A stretch of 64,000 nt of DNA from Pseudomonadota bacterium. Lineage in GTDB: Bacteria; Pseudomonadota; Gammaproteobacteria; Pseudomonadales; Pseudohongiellaceae. Made by a program: the position numbers and the translations under genes. The notes below the pieces were generated by a model, which had not been told where the DNA came from, made no database searches, and was given only the letters and a program-made list of their open reading frames with translations. Location of the stretch: assembly GCA_027623555.1 (NCBI GenBank), contig JAQBSZ010000011.1:44786-108785 (forward strand), read 5' to 3'. This document shows, piece after piece, positions 26,819-35,631 of this stretch. How positions within the stretch are numbered: the first letter of the stretch is position 1; each line of letters starts with the position of its first letter.

Positions 26819-26964
26819 GGCGACCTCGATGACATCATGCTGGTTTAAGCGGCCGATGCCTTTGTTATTGGTTCTTGAAAACGATGCTAAAGGAAGGCAG
26901 TTTGGATGTCGAGGCCAAGAAACGAGAACAACAGGACACAGAATGCGAGCAAAGAGGTAATTCG

Positions 26965-27339
26965 GTGAGTATCTACGACCTGATAAAAGTGCTCCATGTG
27001 AGCTGTGCGGTAGTGACGCTGTGCGGATTTACTCTGCGTGGCTACTGGATGCTGGTAGGGTCTGACTGGTTGCAACAGAAGATCACGCGGGTTCTGCCCC
27101 ATATCATCGACACGGTCTTGCTGGTGAGCGCGATCGTGCTGGTCATCATGAGCCGTCAGTACCCCTTCGTGGTGGATTGGGTGACGATCAAGATCGGACT
27201 CTTGCTTCTTTATGTGGTGCTGGGAACATTCGCGCTGAAGCGCGGCAAAACCAAGCAGATCCGCATTGCCTGCCTGATTGGGGCACTGTTAACGATCGCC
27301 GGCATTTTTATCGTGGCGAACTTGAAGATTACTTTCTAG
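26965..27339 (+). CDS. SirB family membrane protein
   Basis: A 124-aa inner-membrane protein with four hydrophobic helices. It begins with the typical SIYDLIKVLHVSCAV and contains GFTLRGYWM, both SirB family features. The frame opens at 26875, but the family N-terminus coincides with a GTG at 26965 preceded by GAGG at 7 nt, so that start is chosen. Its last 11 bases overlap the 3' end of the convergent pyrD-pyrK gene. The molecular function of SirB is not established. Confidence 0.85.
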   Translation: MSIYDLIKVLHVSCAVVTLCGFTLRGYWMLVGSDWLQQKITRVLPHIIDTVLLVSAIVLVIMSRQYPFVVDWVTIKIGLLLLYVVLGTFALKRGKTKQIRIACLIGALLTIAGIFIVANLKITF

Positions 27340-28960
27340 AATCTGCCGCATCCAGGAACGGCCCATCCACACACAAGCGTCTGCCATCGGTTGCGTCACA
27401 GGCACCGCAGATACCCACGCCACACTTGGTCAGGTAATCGATCGAGTTATAGATTTGCTGAGGCTTGCAGTATTTTCTCTGCACGGCTTCGGCGGCATGC
27501 ACCATCGGTCCCGGGCCGCAGTTATAAAAAACCAGATTGCTCAACTCTGCCGCAGGAAGTTCATTCAGGCGCTGTTCCAGCAACTCAGTAACCACGCCAT
27601 GAAAGCCGCGGCTACCATCGTCGGTGGCTATCTGGAGAGCACTGACAGCCTCGCACTCATCGACGAAATAGAGCCTCTGTTCTGAGCGAGCCCCCATGAG
27701 TATTTCGGTATTACCGAAATCCCTGGCTAACTGGTACACCGCGGCCAGACCAGTGCCACCGGCAACCGCCATAATGCGTGCACCCTCGGGCGGGGCGACA
27801 GCATTGCCATACGGGCCGCGCACATAGGCCTCGATGCCCGGCTCGACCGTCATCAAGGCCTTGGTAAATTCACCCAGGTTGATGATAACCAGCGAGAACG
27901 GATCATCGGTGAGTGCAGAAAATGGCTTTTCCCCGAGACCCGGTATCCACAGGAAAACGAACTGTCCGGCATCAATGTCGATCTTTCGATCGAAGGTGAG
28001 TATGCATATATCGTCTGTGATGCGTTCATTGCTGACTAAGCCAACAGGTTTGAAATCCATATCAATATCGTAGCGCACCAGTGCTTCGGCATGTTCGGTC
28101 CCCTCAACCAGGTCATCGCTGAGCACTCGAAAATACTCGGCTATCTCGTCGGTGTTCATGCCGATCAGAGCTGAGCCAACACCGATGATAGTCGCGCCGG
28201 CCTCTTGAAACTCCCGCACATTGGCTGCGCTGCTAATGCCACCACAGGCGATGATAGGACAATCCACACTCGCACGTATTTCCTGAACGCACTTGAGTGC
28301 AATCGGCAGAATGCCTTTGCCGGAGACGCCGCCCTTCTCATTGCTGAGAATTGGATGGCCATGGGCGGTGTAGCATTCCGGGCCAGTAGTATTGATTGCA
28401 CAGATTGCATCGGCACCTCCCGCGGCGGCGGCGCGGGCTATCTCATCAACATTCGGCACGTTGGGAGTGAGCTTGGGAATGACAGGAATGTCGACGGCGG
28501 CCTTCACGGCCCTGACTATCTGCCTCACCAGTGCCGGGTCCTGACCCATGGCCATGCCGTAACCCTTGGCGTGTGGGCAGGACAGGTTTAACTCCAGTCC
28601 ATCGCCAAAGGGCGCAAGCAGTTTGGCGACCTCCACATATTCCTCGACACTTCCTGCGAAGATAGAAATCAACAGGAAGCGATCGTGGGGAATGTCGAGT
28701 TTCGCCAGCAGCTCTGCCGAGCGTACCGCGCCGGGATTAGTCAGTCCGACTGCATTGGTGAAACAACCCGGTGCATATTGGGTGAGGATGGGTTCGCGAT
28801 AGCCCAGTCGCGGCTCGGGTCCTATACTCTTGGTTGTTAGCACCCCGACTTCCGGCATAGTATCGAACACCCGCTGGATGATATTGGCGGAGCAGGTGAC
28901 GATTCCTGAAGGGACTGTGAAAGGGCCGGAGAGGGTCTTGCCTAAAAACTCTGTCTTCAC
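27329..28960 (-). CDS. dihydroorotate dehydrogenase fused to PyrK-like electron-transfer subunit
   Basis: A 543-aa fusion. Residues 1-300 are a class 1B-like dihydroorotate dehydrogenase barrel: FMN-binding PSGIVT and the class 1B Cys in ELNLSCPH, with GGISS and VGSAL phosphate-binding loops. Residues 310-500 are a ferredoxin-reductase-like FAD/NAD module (VAGGTGLAAVY). The tail carries a [2Fe-2S] set, C-x4-C-x2-C-x8-C in CGVGICGACDATDGRRLC, then DGPF. In class 1B enzymes PyrD and PyrK are separate proteins passing electrons to NAD. Here one chain holds both. GTG start; an Fnr-type box lies about 110 bp upstream. It may serve pyrimidine synthesis or a related dihydropyrimidine reaction. Confidence 0.85.
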   Translation of the reverse strand: MKTEFLGKTLSGPFTVPSGIVTCSANIIQRVFDTMPEVGVLTTKSIGPEPRLGYREPILTQYAPGCFTNAVGLTNPGAVRSAELLAKLDIPHDRFLLISIFAGSVEEYVEVAKLLAPFGDGLELNLSCPHAKGYGMAMGQDPALVRQIVRAVKAAVDIPVIPKLTPNVPNVDEIARAAAAGGADAICAINTTGPECYTAHGHPILSNEKGGVSGKGILPIALKCVQEIRASVDCPIIACGGISSAANVREFQEAGATIIGVGSALIGMNTDEIAEYFRVLSDDLVEGTEHAEALVRYDIDMDFKPVGLVSNERITDDICILTFDRKIDIDAGQFVFLWIPGLGEKPFSALTDDPFSLVIINLGEFTKALMTVEPGIEAYVRGPYGNAVAPPEGARIMAVAGGTGLAAVYQLARDFGNTEILMGARSEQRLYFVDECEAVSALQIATDDGSRGFHGVVTELLEQRLNELPAAELSNLVFYNCGPGPMVHAAEAVQRKYCKPQQIYNSIDYLTKCGVGICGACDATDGRRLCVDGPFLDAADSRK

Positions 28961-29062
28961 AGGGGATGGAAACTCACTTCAATGCGATAACAGGGGCGCA
29001 TTTTATAGCTTGTGGCGAAAGAACGCACGAAACCGGCGAAAAAACCGCTACTGTGAGAGATT

Positions 29063-29076
29063 TTGATAGTAATCAA
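29063..29076. promoter_or_regulatory. Fnr/Anr-type operator (TTGATAGTAATCAA)
   Basis: Perfect TTGAT-N4-ATCAA palindrome in the divergent region between the pyrD-pyrK fusion and the CHAD gene. A start 41.5 bp to the right would fall near 29111, with AATGAT at 29098-29103 as a possible -10, favouring control of CHAD. The leftward -10 match is poor. Confidence 0.7.
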
Positions 29077-29196
29077 GATGTAGGCAGGCGAGAGTGAAAT
29101 GATTGCGCTCCACCTCATAGGGGACCCTGTTTCTGGTGAAACTGATCGCCTTGTGGGCTGCGTGACTTCAGCCCTGATACAACTGAGAATCCTGGA

Positions 29197-30054
29197 ATGA
29201 CACCACGCTCGAGAGTCTCAGAATGCACCGCATTCTTTCAAGACAGATTACATGCCTTCAATTCTGAGCTGGCGCGCTACCTGAAGCATGCCGATGAAGA
29301 GGCGATTCATGATGTAAGAACGTCTTATCGACGGCTGCAGGCAGCTTACCGGGTTTTGCCTCAGGGACTGAAAACACCGCAGTCTGGTAGCTACCTGAAG
29401 CTCTGCAGACAATTCTTCCGGTGTAATAGTCTGATTCGGGATTGTGATGTTATGCTGGATAAATTCGCGAAAAGTGGTGTAGCCAGCAGATCCGGAATAT
29501 TCTCCTCGCTGAAAAAAACGCGCAAGCACCAGTTGCAGAGCGCCCTTGAGTTGGCAAAGCAACTCGACCAGCATAAATCTCCGCTACTGAACGAGCCCGA
29601 TCCCGATGGAATGGACCTGCTCGAGTTACAGGTACACAAGCGAGCAATGCAGTTTCTCTCCAACCTGCCGCTGGTTCTCGCCGCCGAATCCAACGTCGAA
29701 GAAGTGCACGAGATGCGCAAGGATGCGAAGAAGTTGTTCTACCTGCTAGAGCAGGACACCGAGTTGGCAAGCCTGGGCCAGATGATTCACATAAAGTTTT
29801 TCCAGCGACTGAGCGGTGATATCCACGACTGCGATGTCGCAATCGCTCACGTGGTAGAGCGCCTGCAACAAAAAGTTCGAGCAGATAAATTGCATTCATT
29901 GCTGGACACACTGCAGGAAGAGCGCCATCTTTATTATCTGGAGTTGGGTGGATTGTTAACCGATCACAGTTGGCAGGAATTGGCCAGCCTGGGTAGGGCA
30001 GAGCAGCCGACTCAGAATGTGGCGCAACAGTCCCGGAGCGCGTTACAACCCTGA
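29197..30054 (+). CDS. CHAD domain protein
   Basis: A 285-aa all-helical protein with the duplicated His-rich helical motifs of CHAD: EEAIHDVRTSYRRLQAAYRVL near residue 37 and VEEVHEMRKDAKKLFYLL near 168, plus DCDVMLD and DCDVAIA. CHAD proteins bind inorganic polyphosphate through these conserved basic and His residues and may be targeted to polyphosphate granules. It lies downstream of a perfect Fnr-type box and about 110 bp before the antiporter gene, on the same strand. Confidence 0.88.
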   Translation: MTPRSRVSECTAFFQDRLHAFNSELARYLKHADEEAIHDVRTSYRRLQAAYRVLPQGLKTPQSGSYLKLCRQFFRCNSLIRDCDVMLDKFAKSGVASRSGIFSSLKKTRKHQLQSALELAKQLDQHKSPLLNEPDPDGMDLLELQVHKRAMQFLSNLPLVLAAESNVEEVHEMRKDAKKLFYLLEQDTELASLGQMIHIKFFQRLSGDIHDCDVAIAHVVERLQQKVRADKLHSLLDTLQEERHLYYLELGGLLTDHSWQELASLGRAEQPTQNVAQQSRSALQP

Positions 30055-30167
30055 AGCGGCGCTGGATCGAATTTTGCCTGGCGGGTCGATACTTTATTCT
30101 TGGGGCCACTTTTCGAGATCGGTTTTCGGGCTCGAGTCAGTGACAAGATTGGAATCGAGGGATGAGC

Positions 30168-32615
30168 ATGGCAGTCCCTGAAACAGTGATGATAGTGGTG
30201 GGATTCCTGATGCTCGGTGTCGTGATGGCGGCATTGTTCAGGAAGATCCCGATACCCTACACGGTAATGTTAGTGTTGCTGGGGGCCTTCCTGCAGTGGC
30301 CGCGTGACAATATTGCGCTGTTTGAATCCCTGCACCAGTTCTCCCTGACCCCCGATATCATTCTGTTTGTGTTCCTCCCCGCTCTGGTGTTCGAGGCCGG
30401 CCTTGGTATTCCGGCCCGGCAGTTGCGCAAGGATATCGCGGCGATTCTGATGTTGGCGATTCCTGCCTTGTTTATCTCCAGTTTTTTGATCGCTTTCGGC
30501 CTCAGTAGTATCGCCGGCCTGCCGTTTATCGTTGCACTGCTCTTTGGCGCACTGATTTCGGCAACCGATCCGGTGGCCGTTATCGGACTCTTTAAGGAAC
30601 TGGGGGCCCCGCGCCGGCTTACAGTGCTGGTGGAGGGCGAATCACTCTTTAACGATGCCACAGCCATCGTACTGTTCAACCTGGTGTTGGGCATCGCCTT
30701 ACTGGGAGAGTTTGAGATCTCAGAAACTATTCCGGCGGTTGCTGAATTCTTTATCGTGTTTGTGGGCGGCGCCGTTACCGGCATTATTTTAGGGCTTCTG
30801 GTCAGCAGCATTGTAAACCTGTTGCGCATCGAGGGAGTTGGCACACTGATCGTGACCCTGGCGTTGGCCTACCTGGCATTCATCATCGCCGAACACGAGT
30901 TCCATGTCTCCGGTGTGATGGCGGTAACCTTCGCTGCGCTGACCAGTAGTCTGCTGGTAGTACCGCGTATAAAAGAAGCCGAACTGCATGCTCTGCACAG
31001 TGCCTGGGATTTCCTCGCGTCTATCTGCAACACGCTGTTGTTTCTGCTTATTGGATTATCCATCAGTATCAGCAATCTTCCGGCAATACTGGGATTGCTG
31101 ATAACCGCCGTGCTGCTGGTGGAGCTGGCACGAGCCAGCGTCGTGTACTCGCTGGTGCCACTGACTGTGAAGTTGTTTGGCCTGCCGGTCGTCACGCGGG
31201 GAGAGCAACACATCATGTGGTGGGGAGGACTCAAGGGAGGTCTCGCCATCGCCATGGTCTTGCTGATACCCGAATCCATTGCCGAACGGCAACTATTGAT
31301 CGACCTGACTGCCGGTGTCGTTATCTTCACGCTGTTGATCAATGCCCCATCCATTCGTTTATTGATCAGCCGCTTGGGGATCGACAAGCTGACAGATTAT
31401 CAGCGCAATGAATTGCAGTTAGGGATACAGCATGTAACAAACAGCATTGATGCCAGCCTGGGTGAGTTGACAAGCAGGGACATGATTTCCGGTGAGCAAC
31501 AGGCTGTGATTGCCGCCAAGCTCAGACAAGCGATCTCTGCCGATGTGAGTTCTGCCGAAGTAAAGGACCAGGCCCATAGTTGGGAGATGCGAGTACTCGG
31601 ATGGGAAATTAGCGAACTGGACCGACTCTATCGAGAGGCAATTATCCCCCAAACCGCCTACCTGGATATCCACGCGGACAAGGCTAACTTGCTGGACCTG
31701 GTGGCTCGCAATCCCGGCGTGCTGACCACGCTGACTCATGGACGCCGCGATACCACGCTCAAGAAACTCGATAAATTATTGGTGAGCGCATTTCGCGAGA
31801 AGGACTGGGCGGCTGCCTGGTTAGCCAGGTATCTGAGGCTGCGTCTTAGCCATTACCTGATGAACACGGTAATCAATCTGCATCTGTATCGCAGTGTAGC
31901 CGACAAGATTACCCATGCCGAAGGCATGCCTGCTTTAATCCGGGACTCATTGCATAGGCACTATCTAACCCGCACTGCCCTATACCACGAACGGTTGGAT
32001 GATGTGAGGACGGAGTTCCCCACCATCTTCGCTGATTTCGAAACCGGGTTCGCCATCAGGGCATCGATGGCGGCGGCTTTAACTACGGCCCAATCCGCCC
32101 ATACGCAGGGCGAGCTTTCGGACAAGACTTATCATTTGCTGTCGCGAAAATTACAGTCGATCCTGGAAGAGGAAGGACAACAACACAGTCGACAGGAAGA
32201 CCGTACGCTGCGATATCTTTCAGCTGTTTCTCTGTTCAGGGACTTGCCCGCAGCGGCATTACAAACATTACAGAAGCACACCCAGGAAGTCTCTTACCTG
32301 GCAGGCGATGTTATCATTGGCGAAGGCGATGCGGGGAATGCGCTGTATATTCTGATCGAAGGTGAAGCTATCGCGAAAGAAATCGACAGCGATCCTCCGG
32401 TAATCCTGGGAACCATCGAGAAGGGTGGATTCTTCGGAGAAATGGCTCTGCTCGGTGAAAATGTTCGCAGCGCTAATGTCGAAGCCGGAACGTCCTGCGT
32501 GTTATTGCGCATCAGCCACAAGGCAATACTCAGGGTCGCTGACGATTTTCAGGAACTCTATGGGACGTTGGAGAGGGTCAAGACGGAACGCAGCAATCTC
32601 AATCTTAACCAATAG
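30168..32615 (+). CDS. CPA1-type Na+/H+ antiporter with C-terminal cyclic-nucleotide-binding domain
   Basis: An 815-aa inner-membrane exchanger. About twelve hydrophobic helices span residues 1-400 and include the ion-binding ATDPVAV and FNDAT motifs of the NhaP/SOS1 branch. A long cytoplasmic helical region follows. Near 690-800 a cNMP domain has GEMALLGENVRSANV, with the Gly-Glu and Arg-Ser of the phosphate-binding cassette intact. Exchange activity may thus be tuned by cAMP or cGMP. GAGGG 6 nt upstream of 30168 favours this ATG over 30162. The domain order is like plant SOS1 and sperm NHE. Confidence 0.92.
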   Translation: MAVPETVMIVVGFLMLGVVMAALFRKIPIPYTVMLVLLGAFLQWPRDNIALFESLHQFSLTPDIILFVFLPALVFEAGLGIPARQLRKDIAAILMLAIPALFISSFLIAFGLSSIAGLPFIVALLFGALISATDPVAVIGLFKELGAPRRLTVLVEGESLFNDATAIVLFNLVLGIALLGEFEISETIPAVAEFFIVFVGGAVTGIILGLLVSSIVNLLRIEGVGTLIVTLALAYLAFIIAEHEFHVSGVMAVTFAALTSSLLVVPRIKEAELHALHSAWDFLASICNTLLFLLIGLSISISNLPAILGLLITAVLLVELARASVVYSLVPLTVKLFGLPVVTRGEQHIMWWGGLKGGLAIAMVLLIPESIAERQLLIDLTAGVVIFTLLINAPSIRLLISRLGIDKLTDYQRNELQLGIQHVTNSIDASLGELTSRDMISGEQQAVIAAKLRQAISADVSSAEVKDQAHSWEMRVLGWEISELDRLYREAIIPQTAYLDIHADKANLLDLVARNPGVLTTLTHGRRDTTLKKLDKLLVSAFREKDWAAAWLARYLRLRLSHYLMNTVINLHLYRSVADKITHAEGMPALIRDSLHRHYLTRTALYHERLDDVRTEFPTIFADFETGFAIRASMAAALTTAQSAHTQGELSDKTYHLLSRKLQSILEEEGQQHSRQEDRTLRYLSAVSLFRDLPAAALQTLQKHTQEVSYLAGDVIIGEGDAGNALYILIEGEAIAKEIDSDPPVILGTIEKGGFFGEMALLGENVRSANVEAGTSCVLLRISHKAILRVADDFQELYGTLERVKTERSNLNLNQ

Positions 32616-32669
32616 GAATTAGGAACTGTTGAATTTAAACCACTCGAGCCACGGGGTGGGGTGTTGTTT

Positions 32670-32822
32670 GCGAACAATCAGGACCGCAGGTCCGTGAGCA
32701 AATAATACCGCAGCTCCTGTCGGCTGGCCTGGACAAGTCGCCTCTTCGCCCACAGCAACGGGGATATTCCCTACTCACGGGCCTTCGGCCCTGATTGTTC
32801 GCAGTAAACATCCCCGTTGCTG
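32670..32822. repeat. interleaved inverted-repeat element with covarying hairpins
   Basis: Two 29-bp units (32670-32698, and 32774-32802 in reverse orientation) match at 26 positions. Each contains its own hairpin, GGACC-GCA-GGTCC in one and GGGCC-GAA-GGCCC in the other, and the A-T to G-C difference keeps pairing. A second exact 13-bp pair, CAGCAACGGGGAT at 32753-32765 and its complement at 32810-32822, flanks the second unit. It lies between the convergent antiporter and ligase genes, so it could end transcripts or be a REP-like mobile element. Confidence 0.7.
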
Positions 32823-32931
32823 CGTGCTTACTTCAGAGATGAATTCAAGACAAAATCAATATAGCAGTGGTAAAAATTTTTGGGGATATCTCAGACCCTG
32901 ACGCCTCTGATCTATGAGCCATAAATACTGA

Positions 32932-34416
32932 TTAGAGCATCTCTTTCAGTGCCGGCTTGGTCACTTTGCCCATCGCATTGCGGGGCAGCGCATCGATAAT
33001 CTTGATAGCCTTGGGAATCTTGTAAGACGACATCTTGCCGTCACACCATTGTTTTAAGGAATCATAATCGAGTTCCGCGCCGGCGTTCAGTGCGATAACC
33101 GCCATAACCGATTCGCCCCAGGTTTCATCCTCGACTCCGATCACCGCCACTTCTGAAATAGCATCGTGTGCAAGCAACACGCCTTCGATCTCCAGTGCCG
33201 ATAACTTGTAACCTCCGGATTTGATGATGTCGACCGAGGAACGGCCCATGATGCGGTAGTAACCATCTTCCAACACGGCGACGTCTCCGCTACAGAACCA
33301 ACCGTCCTTGAAGGATTCTTTAGTAGCCTTTGCATTATCCCAATACTCAAGAAATACATTGTCGCCCTTGATTCGAATTTCACCCGGCAGCGCTTCTTCG
33401 TGTATTGGCTTGTCATACTCATCGAACAGTTGCACCTGGACGCCGGGCAGGGCTTGACCCACAGCACCAGCGCGCCGCTCTCCGGCATAGGGGTTGGAGA
33501 TTCCCATGCCGATCTCAGTCATGCCGTAGCGCTCCAGCAGAATCTGGCCGGTGAGTTCTTTCCACTGGTTAAACAGTTTCACGGGACAGGCGGCGGAGCC
33601 TGAAATATTAAGTCGCATGGCATTGAAGCCATCACAAATTTGTTGTACGTGCGCGGCATCGATCGTGTCGAAGTATTGAATCAGCTTCACATAGATTGTT
33701 GGTACAGCCATGAATACGTTGTAGGTGCCGGCGATAATCTGGTCGGTTATCCTGGGTATGTCGAACTTGGCAAACAGGTGCACAGTGGCGCCTGCCCAGA
33801 GTCCGCAACTCAGAATATTGATGATGCCGTGAATGTGGTGCAGCGGCAGAAACAGGGGAATCACATCGTCTTCGGTCCACGCCCAGGCGTCGATCAGCGT
33901 GGTAATCTGCGCTTGAATAGTTTTGTGGGTGCTGACCACACCCTTGGGCTGGTTCGTGGTGCCACTGGTGAACAGCATCATGGCACGCCGCTCTGGATCG
34001 ATATCAGGAAGCGAACCAGCCTCGTCCACCAGCACATCGTCTACCGAGACGAGTTCAATATTCAAGCGATCACATAGTGCGCGCAGAGAGTCCTGATAGG
34101 AAGCATTGGCGATCATCCGCGTCACGCTGGCGCAGGTGAGATAATGATCGAGCTCAGCAACTGCCGAGGCCACGTTTAGCGGTACTGCGATACCACCGGC
34201 TCGCCACACGCCGTGCATGGTTGTCACGTAATCAAGGCTGGCGGGAATGAAGAAGGCGATGCGTTCTTCTTCAAGATCTTCCCTGCCCTTAAGCAAGCCT
34301 GTAGCAAAGCGATCGATACGCCGGTTTACATCCGCATAGCTAAAACTATTGTCCCCATCAACCAGGGCTGTCTTGTTGTTGCCTTCTCTTAAATGAGGAA
34401 AAGATTCTGTTGTCAT
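32932..34416 (-). CDS. acyl-CoA synthetase, malonyl-CoA synthetase (MatB/ACSF3)-like
   Basis: A 494-aa AMP-forming ligase. The P-loop is FTSGTTNQPKGV, the adenylate motif is RYGMTEIGM and the hinge region is GDVAVLEDGYYRIMGRSSVDIIKSGG. The catalytic Lys lies in RNAMGKVTKPAL near the C-terminus. FLPLHHIHGI and the overall pattern resemble malonyl-CoA synthetases. The gene lies 61 bp downstream of malonate transporter genes, so the likely reaction is malonate + CoA + ATP to malonyl-CoA. The frame opens at 34500, but GGAAG lies 5 nt before the ATG at 34416, which also gives the family N-terminus. Confidence 0.85.
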   Translation of the reverse strand: MTTESFPHLREGNNKTALVDGDNSFSYADVNRRIDRFATGLLKGREDLEEERIAFFIPASLDYVTTMHGVWRAGGIAVPLNVASAVAELDHYLTCASVTRMIANASYQDSLRALCDRLNIELVSVDDVLVDEAGSLPDIDPERRAMMLFTSGTTNQPKGVVSTHKTIQAQITTLIDAWAWTEDDVIPLFLPLHHIHGIINILSCGLWAGATVHLFAKFDIPRITDQIIAGTYNVFMAVPTIYVKLIQYFDTIDAAHVQQICDGFNAMRLNISGSAACPVKLFNQWKELTGQILLERYGMTEIGMGISNPYAGERRAGAVGQALPGVQVQLFDEYDKPIHEEALPGEIRIKGDNVFLEYWDNAKATKESFKDGWFCSGDVAVLEDGYYRIMGRSSVDIIKSGGYKLSALEIEGVLLAHDAISEVAVIGVEDETWGESVMAVIALNAGAELDYDSLKQWCDGKMSSYKIPKAIKIIDALPRNAMGKVTKPALKEML

Positions 34417-34477
34417 TATTACTTCCGCTATTAGAGTATTGTTTCTATGTATGGTGAGTAGATTGATCGTCGAATAA

Positions 34478-35236
34478 TCAGAAAATGCCACTAACGACAA
34501 AATACAGAATCGAAGGTCCTAACAAACAACCTACGCCTGTGTAGAAAGTTGCTGTCATAGCACCATAGGGAACCAATTTGGGATCGGTTGCAGCCAGACC
34601 TGCGGCCACTCCGCTGGTGGTTCCCATGAGTCCGCCGTATACCATGGCAGATTGTGGGTTATTCAGTCCGATGTACTTTGCAACCAACGGCGTGCCAATC
34701 ATCACCAGGATTGATTTAACCAGACCCGCCGCCACGCTAAGGGTAATTACCTCATTGCTTGCACCGATGGCTTCACCGGTTACCGGGCCGACGATGTAAG
34801 TAACTGCACCGGCACCGATAGTAGTGATGGCCGCCGGGTCGGTATAGCCGAACATAACAGCTATTGCCGCGCCGACGATGAAGGACACGATGACCCCGGC
34901 GAATATAGACACAACGCCTGCAATACCAGCTTTCTTAAGCTCGCTCAGGTGAACACCAAAGGCGGTAGAGACGATTGCGAAATCGCGCATCATGCCACCA
35001 CCCATTAATCCGATGCCGCCTAGCAGGGTGACATCCGCCAGACCGGAATTGCCACCCGTGGCGGTGCCTCCAAAGTAAGCGGCCACCAGACCCAATGCGA
35101 TCGCTATGGCGGAGCCGTGAATGCGACCCTGGGTTAGCTTGTCGGCGAGAAAATAGGAGAACCAGATCGTGACACCAACAACGGCAAACGCAACGATCAG
35201 GTTGTTTCGAATAAAGACGGTTTCCAGTATTTCCAT
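34478..35236 (-). CDS. madM: malonate transporter subunit MadM
   Basis: A 252-aa inner-membrane protein with about eight hydrophobic helices and the family features GGIGLMGGGMMRDFAIVSTAFG and GPVTGEAIGASNEV. MadM and MadL together form a sodium-coupled malonate importer. Its ATG overlaps the stop of madL (TAATG at 35234-35238), the usual coupled order. Malonate decarboxylase genes are absent here. A malonyl-CoA synthetase-like ligase follows instead. Confidence 0.92.
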   Translation of the reverse strand: MEILETVFIRNNLIVAFAVVGVTIWFSYFLADKLTQGRIHGSAIAIALGLVAAYFGGTATGGNSGLADVTLLGGIGLMGGGMMRDFAIVSTAFGVHLSELKKAGIAGVVSIFAGVIVSFIVGAAIAVMFGYTDPAAITTIGAGAVTYIVGPVTGEAIGASNEVITLSVAAGLVKSILVMIGTPLVAKYIGLNNPQSAMVYGGLMGTTSGVAAGLAATDPKLVPYGAMTATFYTGVGCLLGPSILYFVVSGIF

Positions 35237-35631
35237 TAAACCGCTCCCTGTTCTTCAGTGTCTTCCGTGGGATCGGAATTACCGCCCAACTTGCTGAGTA
35301 CCGGCACCAGAGCGAAACTGACAACCACGGCGGCGACACCAGCCATGAGTGCAAGCAAGCCTCCATCCATGGCCCCCGCTACGTCCTGTTGAGCGGCCAT
35401 AGCCACCACGATGGGGATATACATGGCGCTCCAGAATTGAATCCCGCTGCCGGCGGCACCTTGTGTAAGCGATTTGAATTGTTTGGAATTGCTGGCGAAT
35501 ACCAGGAATAACATGGCAATTCCTACGCCGCCGACATTGGCTTCCACGGAAAGCGCGACACCAAGGGCTTCGCCGATCACCATTCCCAGAATCAGGCACA
35601 CTGAAAGCAGAGCTACACCATATACGATCAT
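35236..35631 (-). CDS. madL: malonate transporter subunit MadL
   Basis: A 131-aa membrane protein with four hydrophobic helices. The GVALLSVCLILGMVIGEALG start and the WSAMYIPIVVAMAAQQDV segment are typical of MadL. It is first in the leftward operon madL-madM-ligase. The promoter should lie in the 400-bp divergent region shared with the PQQ dehydrogenase gene, where phased 10-bp repeats occur at 35751-35780. Confidence 0.92.
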   Translation of the reverse strand: MIVYGVALLSVCLILGMVIGEALGVALSVEANVGGVGIAMLFLVFASNSKQFKSLTQGAAGSGIQFWSAMYIPIVVAMAAQQDVAGAMDGGLLALMAGVAAVVVSFALVPVLSKLGGNSDPTEDTEEQGAV

